In this document: piece after piece, positions 46,738 through 59,452 of the stretch | Layout of the letters: the number at the start of each line of letters is the position of its first letter | Numbering within the stretch: position 1 is the first letter of the stretch | Origin: Fomitopsis serialis | Taxonomy: Eukaryota; Basidiomycota; Agaricomycetes; Polyporales; Fomitopsidaceae | DNA length: 64,000 bases | Direction: 5' to 3' | Assembly: GCF_022376445.1 (NCBI RefSeq) | Contig: NW_025954962.1 | Location: 930,001-994,000 of the forward strand | Made by a program: the position numbers and the translations under genes | The notes under the pieces: model-generated | Databases searched by the model: none | Seen by the model: only the letters and a program-made list of their open reading frames with translations | Told to the model about the DNA's origin: nothing

Positions 46738-49413
46738 ATGCCGCCACAAATCGCCCGCGACCTCGTCCCCCTTGCCGACCTCGAGCATTCTCTCTACCGC
46801 CATCTCTACCCCTTTGACCCCGCCGCTCCCTCACCCTCCCGCGAGCACTCATTCGCCGCGCCCCCCATGGCGGCCTCACCCCGCCAATCGCCCTCCTCCC
46901 TCTCCCCGCCCCCGCTGTCTCACTCCGAGGGCTCCTCGAAGGCCTCGTCCACCCCCGAGGCCCGCACTCCCCCGCCTACCGTTTCCGCACACGCCCCGGC
47001 AGACGACTCCGCGCCCCGCTACGACTGCCAATGGCAGGACTGCGACAAGGTCTTCCCCGAGCCAGAGACCCTCTACAACCATCTTTGCAACGACCACATC
47101 GGCCGCAAAAGCACCGGCAACCTCTGTCTCTCCTGCAAATGGAAAGACTGCAGCACCAGCTGCGCGAAGCGTGATCACATTACCAGCCATCTCCGAGGTA
47201 TGTAGTTCTCCTTCCCCGTTGAGGCTTGCGCCCCTGAGGCTCGACTAGTTCACACCCCACTCAAGCCGCACGTCTGCGTGATATGTAAGAAGCCTTTCAA
47301 ACGGCCCCAGGACCTCAAGAAGCACGAGAAGATCCATACCGAGGAGCATCATGTCCAACACAAACACTCCAAGGCCATCACCGTCTCCGACCCGGCCTAC
47401 TCTACCCGTGTACGGGGCGACCCATCCGCTGACCAGGACAAGAAGATCATGCCACCTCACCTTGTCGCCCTCCACGGTATGGACAAGGTCCAAGTCCCCG
47501 TTGCGCGCGCCAAGTCGGATTCCCTCTCTCTCTCCGAGCGCTCCTCAGGTGAGCGTGTCCTGTCCCGTGCACGTTTGAGTCTTCTGGCTGATGCAGACAC
47601 AGGGCCAGAGTATGGAGGGCTTCTGCCTACGCCTTCTCCCGAGATCGAGCAGGCAGCTATCCGATATCCGAGCTCGGACGCTCCCTCGTCGCGAACGCAG
47701 CTTTATCAGATGCAAAACCACCATCATCAGCTGCCGACCTGGGAAGTTCTCACGGTCGATGGTACGCCCAACCGTACGGCAGGCGTTGGCGCGAAGCGAA
47801 CGCACGACGAGTATAATGTGGATGACTTTTCACCGACGTCAAAAAGCGGCGCGTTAACCCGTCCTACGACCCCAGTGCGTCGCCTTCCTTTCCACACCCT
47901 CGTCCCTAGGCTGCGCTGACACTCCCGTAGATATGGCCGCCCGTTGAACAATCTGGCCTACCAGCAGCAACATTCCCTCGGCGCAGGCTCTGCCGCCCCA
48001 TCTGCGAGCCAGCCCAACTTCAATCCGCGCTCTGTGTCATTTGATATTCGAAGTCCAGAAGAGCTCGCTGCCGTCAACGAGTTTCTTATCACGCTTGGCC
48101 GCGACGTCGCAAGCACCATCCGCAACGTGCACATCATCCGCCGCCGCAGGCCGATACGAACCCGGGATCATTCTTTGATGCAGCGTCGCTCACTCAACTT
48201 GGCCTGGCAGGTATGCCGGGCATACCGGGAGTGCCCGGTCCAGGATCTGGCTCAGGATATCATGGCGATTCAGGTTACCTCTCCGTCGACTTCTCTTCTC
48301 ATCATCTCCCTCCTGTCTACCCGAGTCGCGCTTCGCATCAGTCCGTGCAGCCCGTCACTTCAGCGGGCACCAGCTGCGCATGAACCTCCTATTCCGTACG
48401 CCTCGCAATACTCTGGCTCTCGGATACGCGGCCAGCGTCTTTCGTCAGACTTCGAGGATGTGCAATCGCGGTATCTGCACCCTGAGCCGCAACATGTTCA
48501 TTACGGGCACATGCAGGGCCACTACTTCCCGCCGCTGCCGGATGGTATGCCTAATCCGGGAGCGTCGCCGCTGTCCACGTCGTCTACGCCCCCGGCAGTG
48601 ACGCCTCCGCACTTGGGCGAGCCATCGTCTGTGTTTACTCCGGAGGGTACGGCTGTATTCGATTATCTCCGACCGAGCAAGGCGGCGCCGCCCGTGCAGC
48701 TTTCCCCCATGGATTACGGAAGCAAGAACATGCGCACATCCATGCTGCTCAGGACCGCGCCGGCAGTGCACCGCGGCCAGCTCCTATGGAACCCAAGTTG
48801 GGAATGACTGTACACAGGGGCCCACCCGCGAAGCTTACGTCAAAGGACGTCACGGAGCTTGGGACTTCGCTTTCGCGCTCGTCGATCCCATCACGTTACC
48901 ATCTACGCTTCCGTCCTTGAGCAAGGACGGCTCGCTCTATCCGCTGCTCACGTCGGGCGACGAGCAGTACAAGCTTGCGCCGCTCAAGTCGCGGTATCGC
49001 TCACCATCACCGCCAGCATCCGAGTCGGCGTCCTCACCAATTCTCTCGCGCGCCTCGACGGTGTCGCCCACGCCGTACGAGTCGTCGCGACCCTCCACGG
49101 CCTCATCGTCCTCGTCGCCCAGCCCGAGGCCCACGGTCCTCCCTGGCATCCACCAGATCGCGCAGGGAGCCACGCGCGCGAAGGCGCGCAGGCGCGATTC
49201 TGACGACCTCGCACGCGCTATCGGTCAGATCGAGCTTGAGAGCCGGTCGGCCGGCGATCATCCTGCCCAGCGTGAAGCGCATGCGTGTCTCGTGCGGGAC
49301 CTCCTTGTGTCGATCAACATGGAGTACATGAGGAAGTTCGGCGCACCGCCCTCGACGTACGGCGTATGCGTGCGCATGCGGAGGTGCGGGACGTTGAGAT
49401 GGTGAGCGCATAA
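46738..49413 (+). CDS. PACC: PacC/Rim101 pH-responsive transcription factor, with frame breaks
   Basis: Start [20 protein letters not shown]. Three C2H2 zinc fingers follow across an intron: [20 protein letters not shown] with HLCNDH, then [20 protein letters not shown], then [20 protein letters not shown] with DLKKHEKIH. This spacing and the [14 protein letters not shown] motif are typical of PacC/Rim101, which controls genes in response to ambient pH after proteolytic processing. The long C-terminal part is Pro/Ser/Gly-rich. It ends with [16 protein letters not shown] and a region that in the shifted frame reads [10 protein letters not shown], the conserved C-terminal motif, with TAA at 49411-49413. 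Frame breaks that look like single missing T bases occur near 47826 and 47944, and others near 48130 and 48880. The first reading frame stops earlier at those points. Confidence 0.88.
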
Positions 49414-50840
49414 TGATTCGCGGCTCTGTGCGAGCTTGTACATACTCTTCGGACATCGTTATTACTTTATCCTACGATCGTTGTCATTGTATTACCACTC
49501 TGTTGTGTAGTGTAGAGTACGACCATCTTATGCTCAGATACGCATCCATCACACTGGGATTTCTATAGATCAAGCGTCGCAATTAAGCATCTCGTTATAC
49601 CGGATCACCAAGCTGGCCAAAGTAATTGTACCGACTTCGAGGGATTACAGCGATGCTGTACGGCTGATGCCGCAGCTACAAGCGATGGAGACTCTACTTC
49701 GGGTATGGAGCCATCCATCTTTCAGTCACGTAACGATGCTGTAAATTGCATGGCCGCGTAAGTAACAAGAAGGATTGCGCGAGGTAGGGGCCCTTCTGGT
49801 CTCTATGGTAGTAGACCCCCAGGCGACGTGCGTGACGCCTAGGCCCTGCAGTCGTACGGTGTATACGGTTATCGCACTGAATTGCACAGGTTCACCGTTC
49901 ATGTGGCCATCGCTAGCGCAACACGTTCCACATACGATTCATACCCAACCCGCCTAGAACCAACGCACCCGCCAAGCGTGCACGGGACAGACGCGAATAT
50001 AGCGGCCTTAGGTGATGCCAAGTTGGCTTGGTCCGGATTAAGGAGGATTTCCAACCAGTAGAGGTGTCAGTGGGTCCTCCCTCCGATAGTGTGATCGCAT
50101 GCGAGGCGGAAAATAGGACGGAAGCTCTTGGCCTGCGCCCGTTCCGTGTCTGACTGGGCCAGCTTATCGGGCCTGAGATTCACGGGACGGGCCCGGGTGC
50201 CTCACTGCGGCGCAGACAGAAGCTGCCCCGAACGGAAGAGACTAGCATGGCGGAGGTGCCGAGAGCGCTCGGAGGATGGGAGGCTATGCAGCAGAGTTTG
50301 TGGTCAGGCGCGCCAGGAAGGACGGCTTGGCGAGCGGACGCTGTTGGGCGTTCCTCCGAGTCGGGCGCGCCCCATCGTGCCGCATCATGGATGAGGTCTG
50401 CCAAGAGCACCCTCTGCGGCTTGTTGGTCTCCGTGTGCTCAACGTGCGCGGCAGGGACGTGCCGCGCACAATATTTGGACGACTTCTGACGTCGAAGCTG
50501 CTCACAGCGCAGATAAGTAACGGAGCCCCCAGAAGCAGAAGAATCGACTCACGGCTCCGATGGCCCATTACGAGTTACAGGAATAGACAGACGACGGCAT
50601 GGCCGGCAGAGGGTACCTGTCTTCACGGACGAGCGGAGGCTGCTCGGGAGCTCTTGCGGCGTCTCCCAACGACGTTTACCGGAACAGGACACGATGTTTG
50701 GTGTTGTATGCCATAGCTGTTCGCGTGTGAGTACTGTACTTGAGTTGCCACACTTGGCCAAAGAAACCTCCAGAACGTCCTGAACCTTGGCGCCCTCGGT
50801 GGTTTCAATGCAGAGATCAATAAATGGCCGAGTGTTACCT
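49414..50840. other. Intergenic region before the Hsp20 gene
   Basis: About 1.4 kb between pacC and the Hsp20 promoter. Short frames on both strands show no domain. A minus-strand frame at 50549-50947 starts with a hydrophobic run but has no further support. No repeat was recognised. Confidence 0.45.
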
Positions 50841-50968
50841 GTATAAATAAGACGGATCTTCGAATCATATGGAACAGTTTGAAGCCCGTTCAGCCACAGC
50901 AACAGAATAAAGCATAGCACTTGTAGAAGCAGAACACTCACTGCCAAAATTCGAAACTTTGCTACAAC
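50841..50968 (+). promoter_or_regulatory. TATA box and upstream region of the Hsp20 gene
   Basis: TATAAATA at about 50842-50849 lies 120 bp before the start codon. About 75 bp further upstream GAAcgTCCtgAAC near 50770 resembles a heat-shock element with imperfect units. The heat-shock reading is weak and inferred from the gene's family. Confidence 0.35.
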
Positions 50969-51531
50969 ATGCTCTCACTGCAGTTCCTGCCACTAGTTCG
51001 ACCGCATACTACCTTGACGAGGCGTTCACCGTTCGAAACATCGGTGCGTCGCCACCTCAGGCCCAACAGCACTCGGGCAGCTGTGCAGGGCCCAGGTGAG
51101 CGTGACATGGACTGTTGACGACAGGCGTGGTGTTAACACGGCTTCTGCGGGACGACGTGCATAAAAACGCACAAAGTGGTGCAGTCGAGGCCGCGTTCGA
51201 GCTGGCTGGCTTGAGGAAGGATGATGTGAACATTGACGTTCACAATGACCGCCTGACCGCCTCTTTGTCTTGGGGGAGTAAAGGCGGTCCGAGATGAGAA
51301 CGGCTATTGCATCCGCGAAAGGTGGTTCGTGACAGAACCCTACAGCTTCCCATTGGCGTCAGCGTGAGTGCGTGCTATCCTACGTATAAGATAGAACAAT
51401 GTACTGACCGCGACAAACAGCCCGATGAGATCAAGACGTCCATGGAGAATGGCGTCTTGACGGTCGCCTTCCCGAGTGCTGCGCCGGAGCAAGGCCCAGA
51501 GGTCGTAAAGGCTCGCTTCCGACATCTATAA
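50969..51531 (+). CDS. Small heat-shock protein (Hsp20/alpha-crystallin) gene with frame breaks
   Basis: Two or three exons. After an intron with donor GTGAGC near 51100, the frame gives AVEAAFELAGLRKDDVNIDV and HNDRLTASL, the start of an alpha-crystallin domain. In another frame DENGYCIRERW and RTLQLPIGVS follow. After a further intron (donor GTGAGT, acceptor ACAG at 51417-51420) comes PDEIKTSMENGVLTVAFPSA, the conserved end of the domain with the GVLTV motif. Small heat-shock proteins bind unfolded proteins in the cytosol. The breaks at about 51275 and 51330 each change the frame by one base, so the gene is either affected by sequence errors or partly inactivated. The N-terminal segment MLSLQFLPLVRPHTTLT is unusual for the family. 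Confidence 0.75.
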
Positions 51532-51831
51532 GCTACTTGTATCGTGACCACATACCTGCATGTAGTCGGTGCGTCCTATGTTTGCATTGTAGTTGTGATA
51601 TTCAGTCTTCAAAAGGCTTTACATTCACCTTTCAAATCCAATGGAAGTTCGAGGCACGTACCAGAAACCAGCCCGAGCCCGACACAAGGCACGTGATCGT
51701 GTTAGGACGCGACAGCTCAACGCGTCTATATGATGTCACTGCGAGGCTAAATCACTCCACGCTGAGTATACCGCTGGCTGACCTGGCTGTTGACAGCCAA
51801 CTAACAGCAACGACTACTTCCAGTTTTCATA

Positions 51832-53296
51832 ATGCCGACAACGCGCAGGCAAGCCGCACAGCGGAACGGGACAGTTCCTAGAGACGCCTCGCCTCCAAAG
51901 GCAGCATCCAGAGCGCGGAAGGCTAGCACGAGGAAGAATGCTCGCACTAAGGACGGGCCGCAGACAGCTATCGGAGAGAGGCGCGAGCAGGAGGAAAGCG
52001 AGGTAAAAGCGGAACAACAAGAAGAGGAAGAGCCACCCGCAAAGAAGTCCAAGACCGAGGCGGATGAAGACGAGCCGTCCCATGGCAAAACCGGAGGGGA
52101 CGAATCTGTCAAACAAGAGTCCGACAGCACGCAGTCGGATGGGAAGGAAGACCACCCTGCGAAGCATACGTACCAGACAGGTAGGCCCGCTAGTATGGCT
52201 TCCGTGCTACGCACCCTGACAGTGACGACAGGGACTATTGAGAGGGGCCATATCTACTTCTTCTATCGGCCAAAAGTAGAACTTGAAGAGGCACATTCGG
52301 TCGACGACGTACAGCGCTTCTATATCCTCCTTATTCCCCGTCCGCCAGAGTTCAGTACGGCATCGGATCAGCCGAATGGTTCCAAGGCCACGGATGAGGA
52401 TCAGGAGATGACAGTCCTATCCGAAGGCGCGGATGCTGTCCCGGCACAGGAGCCCAAAGGGCAGACGAAGAAGCATTTCCGACTCATCATACCTGGCAAA
52501 AAGAGCCTACCTGATCCAGAGCACGGACGGGGAAGGGGTAATATCTTCTGGGGAACAACCGTCACTATCGGTGAAGACCTAAAGAAGCTACAGGAGGGAC
52601 TTGGTGAGAAAGAATACGAGACGAAGACGAGAGGTGAGATCGGTGCGATGCGCCGGCCTGAGTATCGCTAACCAGTTATTTCAGGAACGAGGCACCAGGC
52701 TGCGGCACGCCTTGCGGCGCGCGGCGCGTATGCCATCGTCAATAAAGAGGCACGCACACCCTCGTCGCGGGAGACCCATCTGGGGTATCATCTCTCCGAT
52801 CCCACATCAGAGGACTGGGGTGAGGTGCAAGCCGCACTTGGCCTTCACCCTGCCTCTTCGTTTGTGCTCCAGGTGAAGAACCCTCTCGCACCGCCGACAG
52901 GCTCGGGCCGTGTCGGTCTCCCGAGGAGCCGGACAGTGGACTACCCAGAATACATCATGACTGAGGTCTTCGGCAAAGGCGGCGGGAGAGGCAGAGAAGA
53001 GTTCGGACTGAGATTTTCGAGCGTCGAGAGGAAGGAGATGCTTGATTATGAGGGCGTAGAACTCCTCTTTATTGCCGCTCGCAGCGGGGAAAGCGGATTG
53101 GAGACGAGCCTGGGAGAGGGGAGAGGCAAAGGTGAGCGGCGAAGCTGGATTGGTCTCCTTCATTGGCTGAATTAGCCCAGCGTTAGGGGAAGTTGAAGAA
53201 GAGGAGGGCCGAGAAGCAGTGGAAGAGGTATTCAAGGAACTTGCCATGGATGTCGGTAAGATACCAGCCGATCCACTCGGCGGTCAATGGGCTTGA
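51832..53296 (+). CDS. Conserved fungal protein with GHIYFFYRPKV motif, probably nuclear
   Basis: Start MPTTRRQAAQRNGTVP. The first 110 residues are Lys/Glu-rich and charged, with nuclear-signal-like KKSKTE. The folded part follows: TIERGHIYFFYRPKVELEEA, DDVQRFYILLIPRPPEF, KKHFRLIIPGKKSLPDPEHG, RGNIFWGTTVTIGED, and in the next exon ETHLGYHLSDPTSEDWGEVQ and ASSFVLQVKNPLAPP. After a third exon boundary it ends EVFKELAMDVGKIPADPLGG. Introns at about 52634-52684 and 53135-53175 are GT..AG. Related ascomycete proteins are sometimes labelled BTB domain transcription factor, but I see no BTB fold in this sequence. The function is not assigned. The gene converges on the light-chain gene. Confidence 0.72.
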
Positions 53297-53500
53297 GGCA
53301 TCTGCGTACAAGGGATTGGCGTGAATCAATGTATGATCATGAGAAGGGATGGATATTCTTACGTTGTACAGTATATTCTCAACCCCGGCCAGATATACAG
53401 CGTACGGCGTGAGTGAGTCCGCATGACACATAGAATACAAGATGTCCTAGCTAAAGTACACGGATCCTACCGAGTTCTGTGGCGGATGAAGTAATAGGGG

Positions 53501-54248
53501 TTAGAGGGGAGTCTCGGGTTCCTCGTTGTCCGCGTTGATTCGCAAGACCTTCACCCATTCCCGATAGTTGAAATTTCCTTGCCGATCTGTAAAGGGCCCC
53601 TTCAAGAGCTTGTCAATCTGCGCCGCCAAAGTTCAGCCATGTCCATACGGGTGCAATCATGAGCACGCACCTCTTTCTGGTCCATCCTTTCCCCGACATC
53701 CCCAAGCCACTTCCGTATCTCATCGCACTTGACGAGTCCCGAGTCGTTCTCGTCGAAGCACTCAAACGCCTCTAGGAGCTCTGGTTCCGTGTCAAAGTCG
53801 TACAGGTGCTCGCCCATCATGGTCAGGAACATGGGGAAGGTGATCCCTCTGTCACCAGAAGCGTCCGTCTCGAATGAGGGCAGCCGGGAGTGTAGCCCAC
53901 TGCCTCTCCGGTCGCCTGGACGGTCTGCGAGCAGGTCGTCTATCATCGTCTTCGACGGCGTGATGCCTGAACTTCGCTTCAGAGTCTAATGTGCGACCGT
54001 GAACATGGATGCTCGGTACGCACCGAGACTTGCGAAGACGTGCTTCAAGTCCTGCTCACTGACGACGCCGTTCCCGTCATGGTCGATCAACGAGAATGCC
54101 TCGCGGAATTGCTGTATTTGCGGAGGCGAGAAGAGCGAAAAGACGCCAGAGGGCTCGCGCCGCTGCCGCGATTTCTGTGACTTTGAAGCTTGGTAGGTGT
54201 GCCAGTAGGAGTAATGTTGGGCGAGAGGAGGTCGGAGTAGCGGGACAT
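53501..54248 (-). CDS. RLC1: Myosin II regulatory light chain (EF-hand protein)
   Basis: Minus-strand start MSRYSDLLSPNITPTGTPTK, then FSLFSPPQIQQFREAFSLID with the first EF-hand loop DHDGNGVVSEQD, HVFASLG, then SKTMIDDLLADRPG, ITFPMFLTMMGEHLYDFDTE, LLEAFECFDENDSGLVKCDE with a second EF-hand-like loop, RKWLGDVGERMDQKE and a final exon with LLKGPFTDRQGNFNYREWVK. This is the regulatory light chain class that binds the neck of myosin II and acts in the contractile ring. The N-terminal Ser/Thr-rich tail is where phosphorylation occurs in relatives. Near 54165 the N-terminal frame and the EF-hand frame meet with an apparent missing C in a CCC run. Stop at 53501-53503. Confidence 0.88.
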
Positions 54249-54666
54249 ATTGAGAGGCTAGTCGCAGCTGGCTCGCAGCAGCAGTACGCAGGCAGGCAGC
54301 TTGTTGAGCTCTCGGGGACGTCGAACAGCAGTCGCGTATATGACTAAATCCGGACGGTTCAAGGAGTCGACTGTCGCGACGCGTCGTCCCGAACAACGGT
54401 ACGCGTGCCACGTGACTCATCTGCACAACGCGTCCGACGCGCCAAACTGCAACTCCTCACCGTGACTTAGAGACATCGCGCCTTCTTCACACAGTGGCCA
54501 CATACATACTTGAGCATATTACGAAGCGGCAAGTCTGCAGGGTCATCTATATTCAGAATGTGGGAAGATCTAAGTTACAAATACGCGGGTACTAGTAGCG
54601 ACCGTTCCCGGGTGAGCGCGAACACAACGGGCTGTCCAACGAGGCAACAGAAAGTACAGGCCGGAA

Positions 54667-55650
54667 CTAATCGACCTTTGGTTTGGGCTTCCCCGCGAAC
54701 GCACCCCAAATCATCTTTAAGAGCCAGCCTCGCGGCATCAATTGAGTAACCCATGCAACTGTTGTTGACATTTTACCCAGAATGAAATGTCTCGGGGGAT
54801 GGGCCTGCCAGGCTGAGGAGACTACGCGCCGGGCGAAGTCATCCGTCGGCATGCCTTCAGTTTTGGCTAAGCCGCGCATCGATTCCAGCCATCCGAGTAA
54901 ATGCTATCCGGAGCGATGTGGATTTGTGAAAGCGTCGTTGCGTTCATGTTCGACTTGACCATCCCGGGAGAGACATGCATCACGGAGACGTTGAACGGCC
55001 GCGCCTCCATGTATTGAACTTCCGACATACGCTCGAGGGCTGCCTTCGTGCCCGAATACACACCCAGCCAGGTGTTGCCCTGGGTTACATTAGCCAATGA
55101 CGCCCAGATGACGGGATATGTCTTACGAGAAACCAGAGATGGAGCCTACGTTGACGATAGTGCCCACCCTACGTGACGCCATGTGGGGAAACACGGCTCG
55201 ATACATGTGTAAGGGGGCGAGCACATTGATGTTGAACGTGGCAGCAACAACTTCTGCTGGAACATCGCACATCGGTCCTACGGACAGTTGACTGGGGTTC
55301 ACAACCGTCAAAGAAAATCGGATACTTACCTGCGCAAGCCACTCCAGCGTTGTTGACGACTACGTCAATCTTGCCTTCCTTGTCAACGATCGTCTTCACA
55401 ACTGACTGCACCTCCGCCTCGTCTGTGACGTCTAGTTTGAGAGTGTGGATATTCTCGTGCTGGAAGCCTTCCATGCTCTCGGGACGACGAGCTGTCGCGT
55501 ATACAGTGCATCCTTTGGCCGCGAATGCCTCACATCTACAGTAACATAGTGTGAGGAGCCGCAATGGCAGTCAAAATTACACATAACTCACAGCGCAAAG
55601 CCTATGGTTCCTTTCGAGCAGCCTGTCACTATGATGACCGGAGGTGACAT
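54667..55650 (-). CDS. AYR1: Short-chain dehydrogenase/reductase, AYR1-like
   Basis: Minus-strand start MSPPVIIVTGCSKGTIGFAL, the TGxxxGxG NAD(P)H-binding loop. Then CEAFAAKGCTVYATARRPES, LDVTDEAEVQSVV, GKIDVVVNNAGVACA, PLHMYRAVFPHMASRRVGTI followed by VNVGSISGF with the catalytic Ser, and WLGVYSGTKAALERMSEVQY with the YxxxK pair. The C-terminus ends MPRGWLLKMIWGAFAGKPKP, with a hydrophobic helix. The sequence resembles fungal NADPH-dependent 1-acyldihydroxyacetone phosphate reductase (AYR1), which works on lipid bodies and ER in phosphatidic acid synthesis. Other SDR substrates are possible. Introns are short and in frame, but one base seems missing near 54890, between IYSDG and LESMRGLAKTEG. 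Confidence 0.85.
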
Positions 55651-56337
55651 TATGCCTGGGCTTGATTAGCGATCACACGAGTATGTGTTGAACGGCACTC
55701 ACGAAGAGTCCAAGAGGCGGAGAGAAGCGGTGGAAGAGGAGAAACAGGTGCCGGTGATCAGCATATGTACATCTCACCTTTATATGCGAGAACTCTTGGA
55801 AGCCTGCGGCTGCGAGACGCGCCGGACGCCAACCCAACGTCGGCCACTCCGCGTTAGTAATGGTACCTAGCACCATGCTGAGTAATCAGAATATGGGTAA
55901 ATGTCTGCACAGCAATCTATTGCGATCGCGGACAGTGTCACAACTGTCAGCGTTAGTGCTGTCGCTCCATTGCGCTGTGATGGCGGTGATCGGATTGACA
56001 GCGTGGATGCCTCGACAAAGCTGCGTTCAAGAGCACTGGCTAAGAACACGATGCGACGCTGGGCGTGGAGTCAAGGCGAATATCAGCCACAGGCAAGGAC
56101 TCTGTCGACGTCCCTCGCATGCCGTCAACAAATAGACTCCGGATGCGTCCGCGTTGTGGCCAGAGCGGACGGGAGAAGCACGGTGCCTATGACGACGGCG
56201 TTGAGTAGCGGATCGGGAAGGAGCCAAACAGAGACACACAATGCGGGGGCGGACCGGGGAGAGACGAACGGAGGCTGGGAGATGCGCGCACTCGGCTGTC
56301 TGAATGCCCTCCGCTTCCCCGCACACCCGCACCCGCC
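55651..56337. promoter_or_regulatory. Divergent promoter region, AYR1-like gene / FCP1
   Basis: About 690 bp between outward-facing starts. Overlapping open frames lack domains. The 3' part before 56338 is C-rich, as usual for the 5' leader of basidiomycete genes. Confidence 0.45.
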
Positions 56338-59300
56338 ATGTCCTCTGTGACAGCACTCTTCCTCCCTCCCGACTTGCCCTATCCCATCAAGATCACCGCA
56401 CACGCAGTCGGCCCCGCCGCCAACGTCGCACGCGGCACCCGCCTCCTCAGCTACTCCTTCACGTATCATCCCCCTGATGCCTCCGAGCCTGAACGTCGCT
56501 TCGGAACATGGGACTCCTCCATCGAGGGAACTGTCGAGAGATGGGCCTTCAAGCAGGGTGAAACCGTCTCTCCGCGCAAGGCCACAGAGGTCCCCGCTGT
56601 TTACATCACGGAGCCGTGCAAACATGGCGTTCAAATCGGCGGGTTGTGTTGTTTGTGTGGAAAGGACATGACAGAGTGCGTGAACGGTCGTATCGACCTC
56701 TGCCCAGTGAGTATTGATCACCGCCACAGTTACGACTATACAGGTTCTCGGACACCTCGCGTGCATCAATCCAGATGACTCATCTGGCCAACGGGCCTAC
56801 TGTATCTCTCGAGGAGGCACAACGTATCGAGCAGGAGACTGCCCAGCACCTACTCAAGTCGCGCAAGCTGTCTTTGATCGTCGACCTCGATCAGACAATT
56901 GTGCACGCCACTGTTGATCCAACTGTCGGCGAATGGATCACGGAGGGAGAGGCGTGGGAGGCCCGACACGCCCAGCAAGCAGAGGCTGCTCAGAACAAGG
57001 AGGGCGACTCAGACCAGACTACCTCCGACGATGATGACGAGGTTAATCCCAACTGGGAGGCGCTGAAGGACGTCAAGAAGTTCCGCTTGGGCCCTGAGGC
57101 GCTCGGCCAACCCTCTTTCCGTGGACCGAAAGGTAAGGGGAAGGAGAAGGCCGCTGAGAACGACGGATGCATGTACTACATCAAGCCTCGGTGGGTGAAA
57201 TCGGCGATGTGGTCTCGATGACCGGCTTACGGCTTTGTAGGCCCGGCTGGAATGACTTCCTGCAGACAATGGCGACCAAGTACGAGATGCATGTGTATAC
57301 TATGGGTACGCGTGCATATGCAGAGGAAGTCTGCGCCGCCATTGACCCTGAAGGCAAGATCTTCGGGGGCCGCATCCTCAGCCGAGACGAAAGCGGAAGT
57401 GAGTTCGTTGGAAACAATTTCTTGGCGTGTATCCTTGACAGCCCGGCCTTTAGGTTTGACGCAGAAGAGCTTGCAGCGTTTGTTCCCAAGTGATCAGAGT
57501 ATGGTCGTAATCATCGATGATCGAGCCGATGTTTGGGAATGGAGTCCCAATTGGTGAAGGTCATCCCATGTATGTAACGTAATTCTTGGCGCTGGGATAT
57601 GTGCTCATGTGTATGCGTCTCAGATGATTTCTTCGTCGGCATTGGGGACATCAACTCTGCTTCCTACCGAAACTCGAACCCATGACGCCTGTAGCACCGA
57701 CCCCTACCCCATCTCCCTCTCAAGCTGTCACTCAGGAGACAGCGGATGACTCGCAACCTCCTCAAGAACCCTCTACTCAAGAGACGACAGAAAGCTCAGT
57801 CCCACCACCACCACCATCACCGTCTACACCACCCCCAGACTCCCCGACACCTTCGCTCTCTACGTCAGCAACATCATCATCATCCGAGAGTTTGTCAGCG
57901 GATGACATAGCCAATAGCATCATCCTCAAGCAGAACACTGCGGCACTGGAAGCGCAGGTAGAGGATCGGCCGCTTGCCAAGAAGCAAGAGGAGCTTGAGG
58001 AACGGGACACGGCGCAGCAGACCAACGGGCACAGCACAGTGACACCGACGAATGGGTCTTCGCCAGCGCAGCAGCCTGCGCCGAAGGAGAAGGTCGTGCG
58101 GAAGGCACTGCTAACGAACAACGATATGGAGCTGCAGCGAGTCCAGAAGGTGCGCAGTCACGTTTGCTGCTCGACCGGTCAGTCCTCACCGGCCGTTTCA
58201 GATTCTGGAGGAAGTGCACCAACGCTTCTATGACGAGTACGACGCGCGTTCTTTGGAGCCCAAACCCAAACCTTCCAGGCGGAAGGGTTCCAAACTGCCT
58301 GAGCCCATACCATACGACGTCCGGGTAAGTCTACACTTCACTGCATACTAGGTGCAGCCTTTGACTCTCAAAGATGATTATACCCCGTATACGGAGGGAT
58401 ACCTTGGACGGATGTCAGATTCTTTCTCTAGTGTCATACCCCTCGATACCAGACCGGAAGCGACCGAAATCTGGAAGACGGCCCACGCGTTTGGTGCCAA
58501 GTGCTACACGGAGCTTTCTGGCCGCATTACCCACGTCGTCGCTGCGAAGGTAATACTCACACGTTCACTTCCGAAGGGAACACTCTTCATCTCATTGACC
58601 AATCCTTCAGCGCGGCACCCAAAAGGTCGACGCGGCGCGCCGGATGGGCACCGCCAAGATCGTCTGGCTTGCCTGGTTCACCGACTCGATCGCGTTGTGG
58701 GCACGGCAGGACGAGACGCCGTACCTGCTGGACCCGGATCCCCCGCCCCATGCGAGCGCTGCGAGTCCTCCTTCGGATGCTCATCAGATTTCCTCTGATC
58801 CTGAACCGGACGCAGATGACTGGGACCACGAACGCGTCGCGGCGGCGCCCGAGGAGGGAGAGGACCTCGCCCTCGACGAGGTCAACTGGGACGAGATCAA
58901 CGATGAGGTCGACGCGGCTATGAACGAGAGCGATGACGACGGGGCGAGTGAGCGGAGTGGCACGCAGAGTGGGAACGTGTCGGAGGACGAGGATACCTGG
59001 ACGGACGAGTCAAATAGCATCATCAGGTTCGTGCTGCTTCTCAGGACGCACTGGTGAACCGGCTGATCTGGGAGCAGCAGTGCCGCATCTTCCCCTCGGA
59101 ACAAACGGAAACGGTTACGCAGCTTGACGCCGTCCGAGGTCGGGGTGAACGGCAGGGTCCCCTCCGATGTCCTCCGTTCGCCCCTTGCAAAGCGGAAGAA
59201 GCTCGCGGCCGATCGCTCGGGCAATTCGAAGCTCAAGGAGGCGTTCACAGCCGATGAATTGGCGAAGAGGGGCACGCCAACCCATTCCGAGCAGGATCTG

Positions 59301-59452
59301 ACGGAATCGGAGCCCGTGCAGAAGGGATCAGTCCGGCTGAGAGGGACGAGGACGATTCGGACGACTCTGACGATAGTGACGATGACAATAACACGCCCAT
59401 GGACGACGACGATGACTTTCTCGCTCGCGAACTCGAGGAGGAGTGGGGATAG
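56338..59452 (+). CDS. FCP1: FCP1 RNA polymerase II C-terminal-domain phosphatase
   Basis: Start MSSVTALFLPPDLPYPIKIT. The FCPH catalytic domain carries LSLIVDLDQTIVHATVDPTV, with the DxDxT signature (DLDQT), then YYIKPR, FLQTMATKYEMHVYTMGTRA, EVCAAIDPEGKIFGGRILSR and, after the next intron, SMVVIIDDRADVWEWSPN. A Ser/Thr/Pro-rich linker follows, then a BRCT domain: VIPLDTRPEATEIWKTAHAF, GAKCYTELSGRITHVVAAK and RRMGTAKIVWLAWFTDSIAL. FCP1 removes phosphate from Ser2 of the polymerase II CTD and recycles the enzyme for initiation. The acidic end has DDDDFLARELEEEWG and a stop at 59450-59452. One apparent missing base near 59325 separates EPVQKG from the frame with SPAERDEDDSDDS. The cysteine pairs CKHGVQIGGLCCLCGKDM form a small zinc-type motif at the N-terminal side. 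Confidence 0.92.

Noticed and set aside
50549..50947. Minus-strand ORF with a hydrophobic N-terminus near the Hsp20 promoter
   Set aside because: The hydrophobic run is short, there is no start context and nothing downstream is recognisable.
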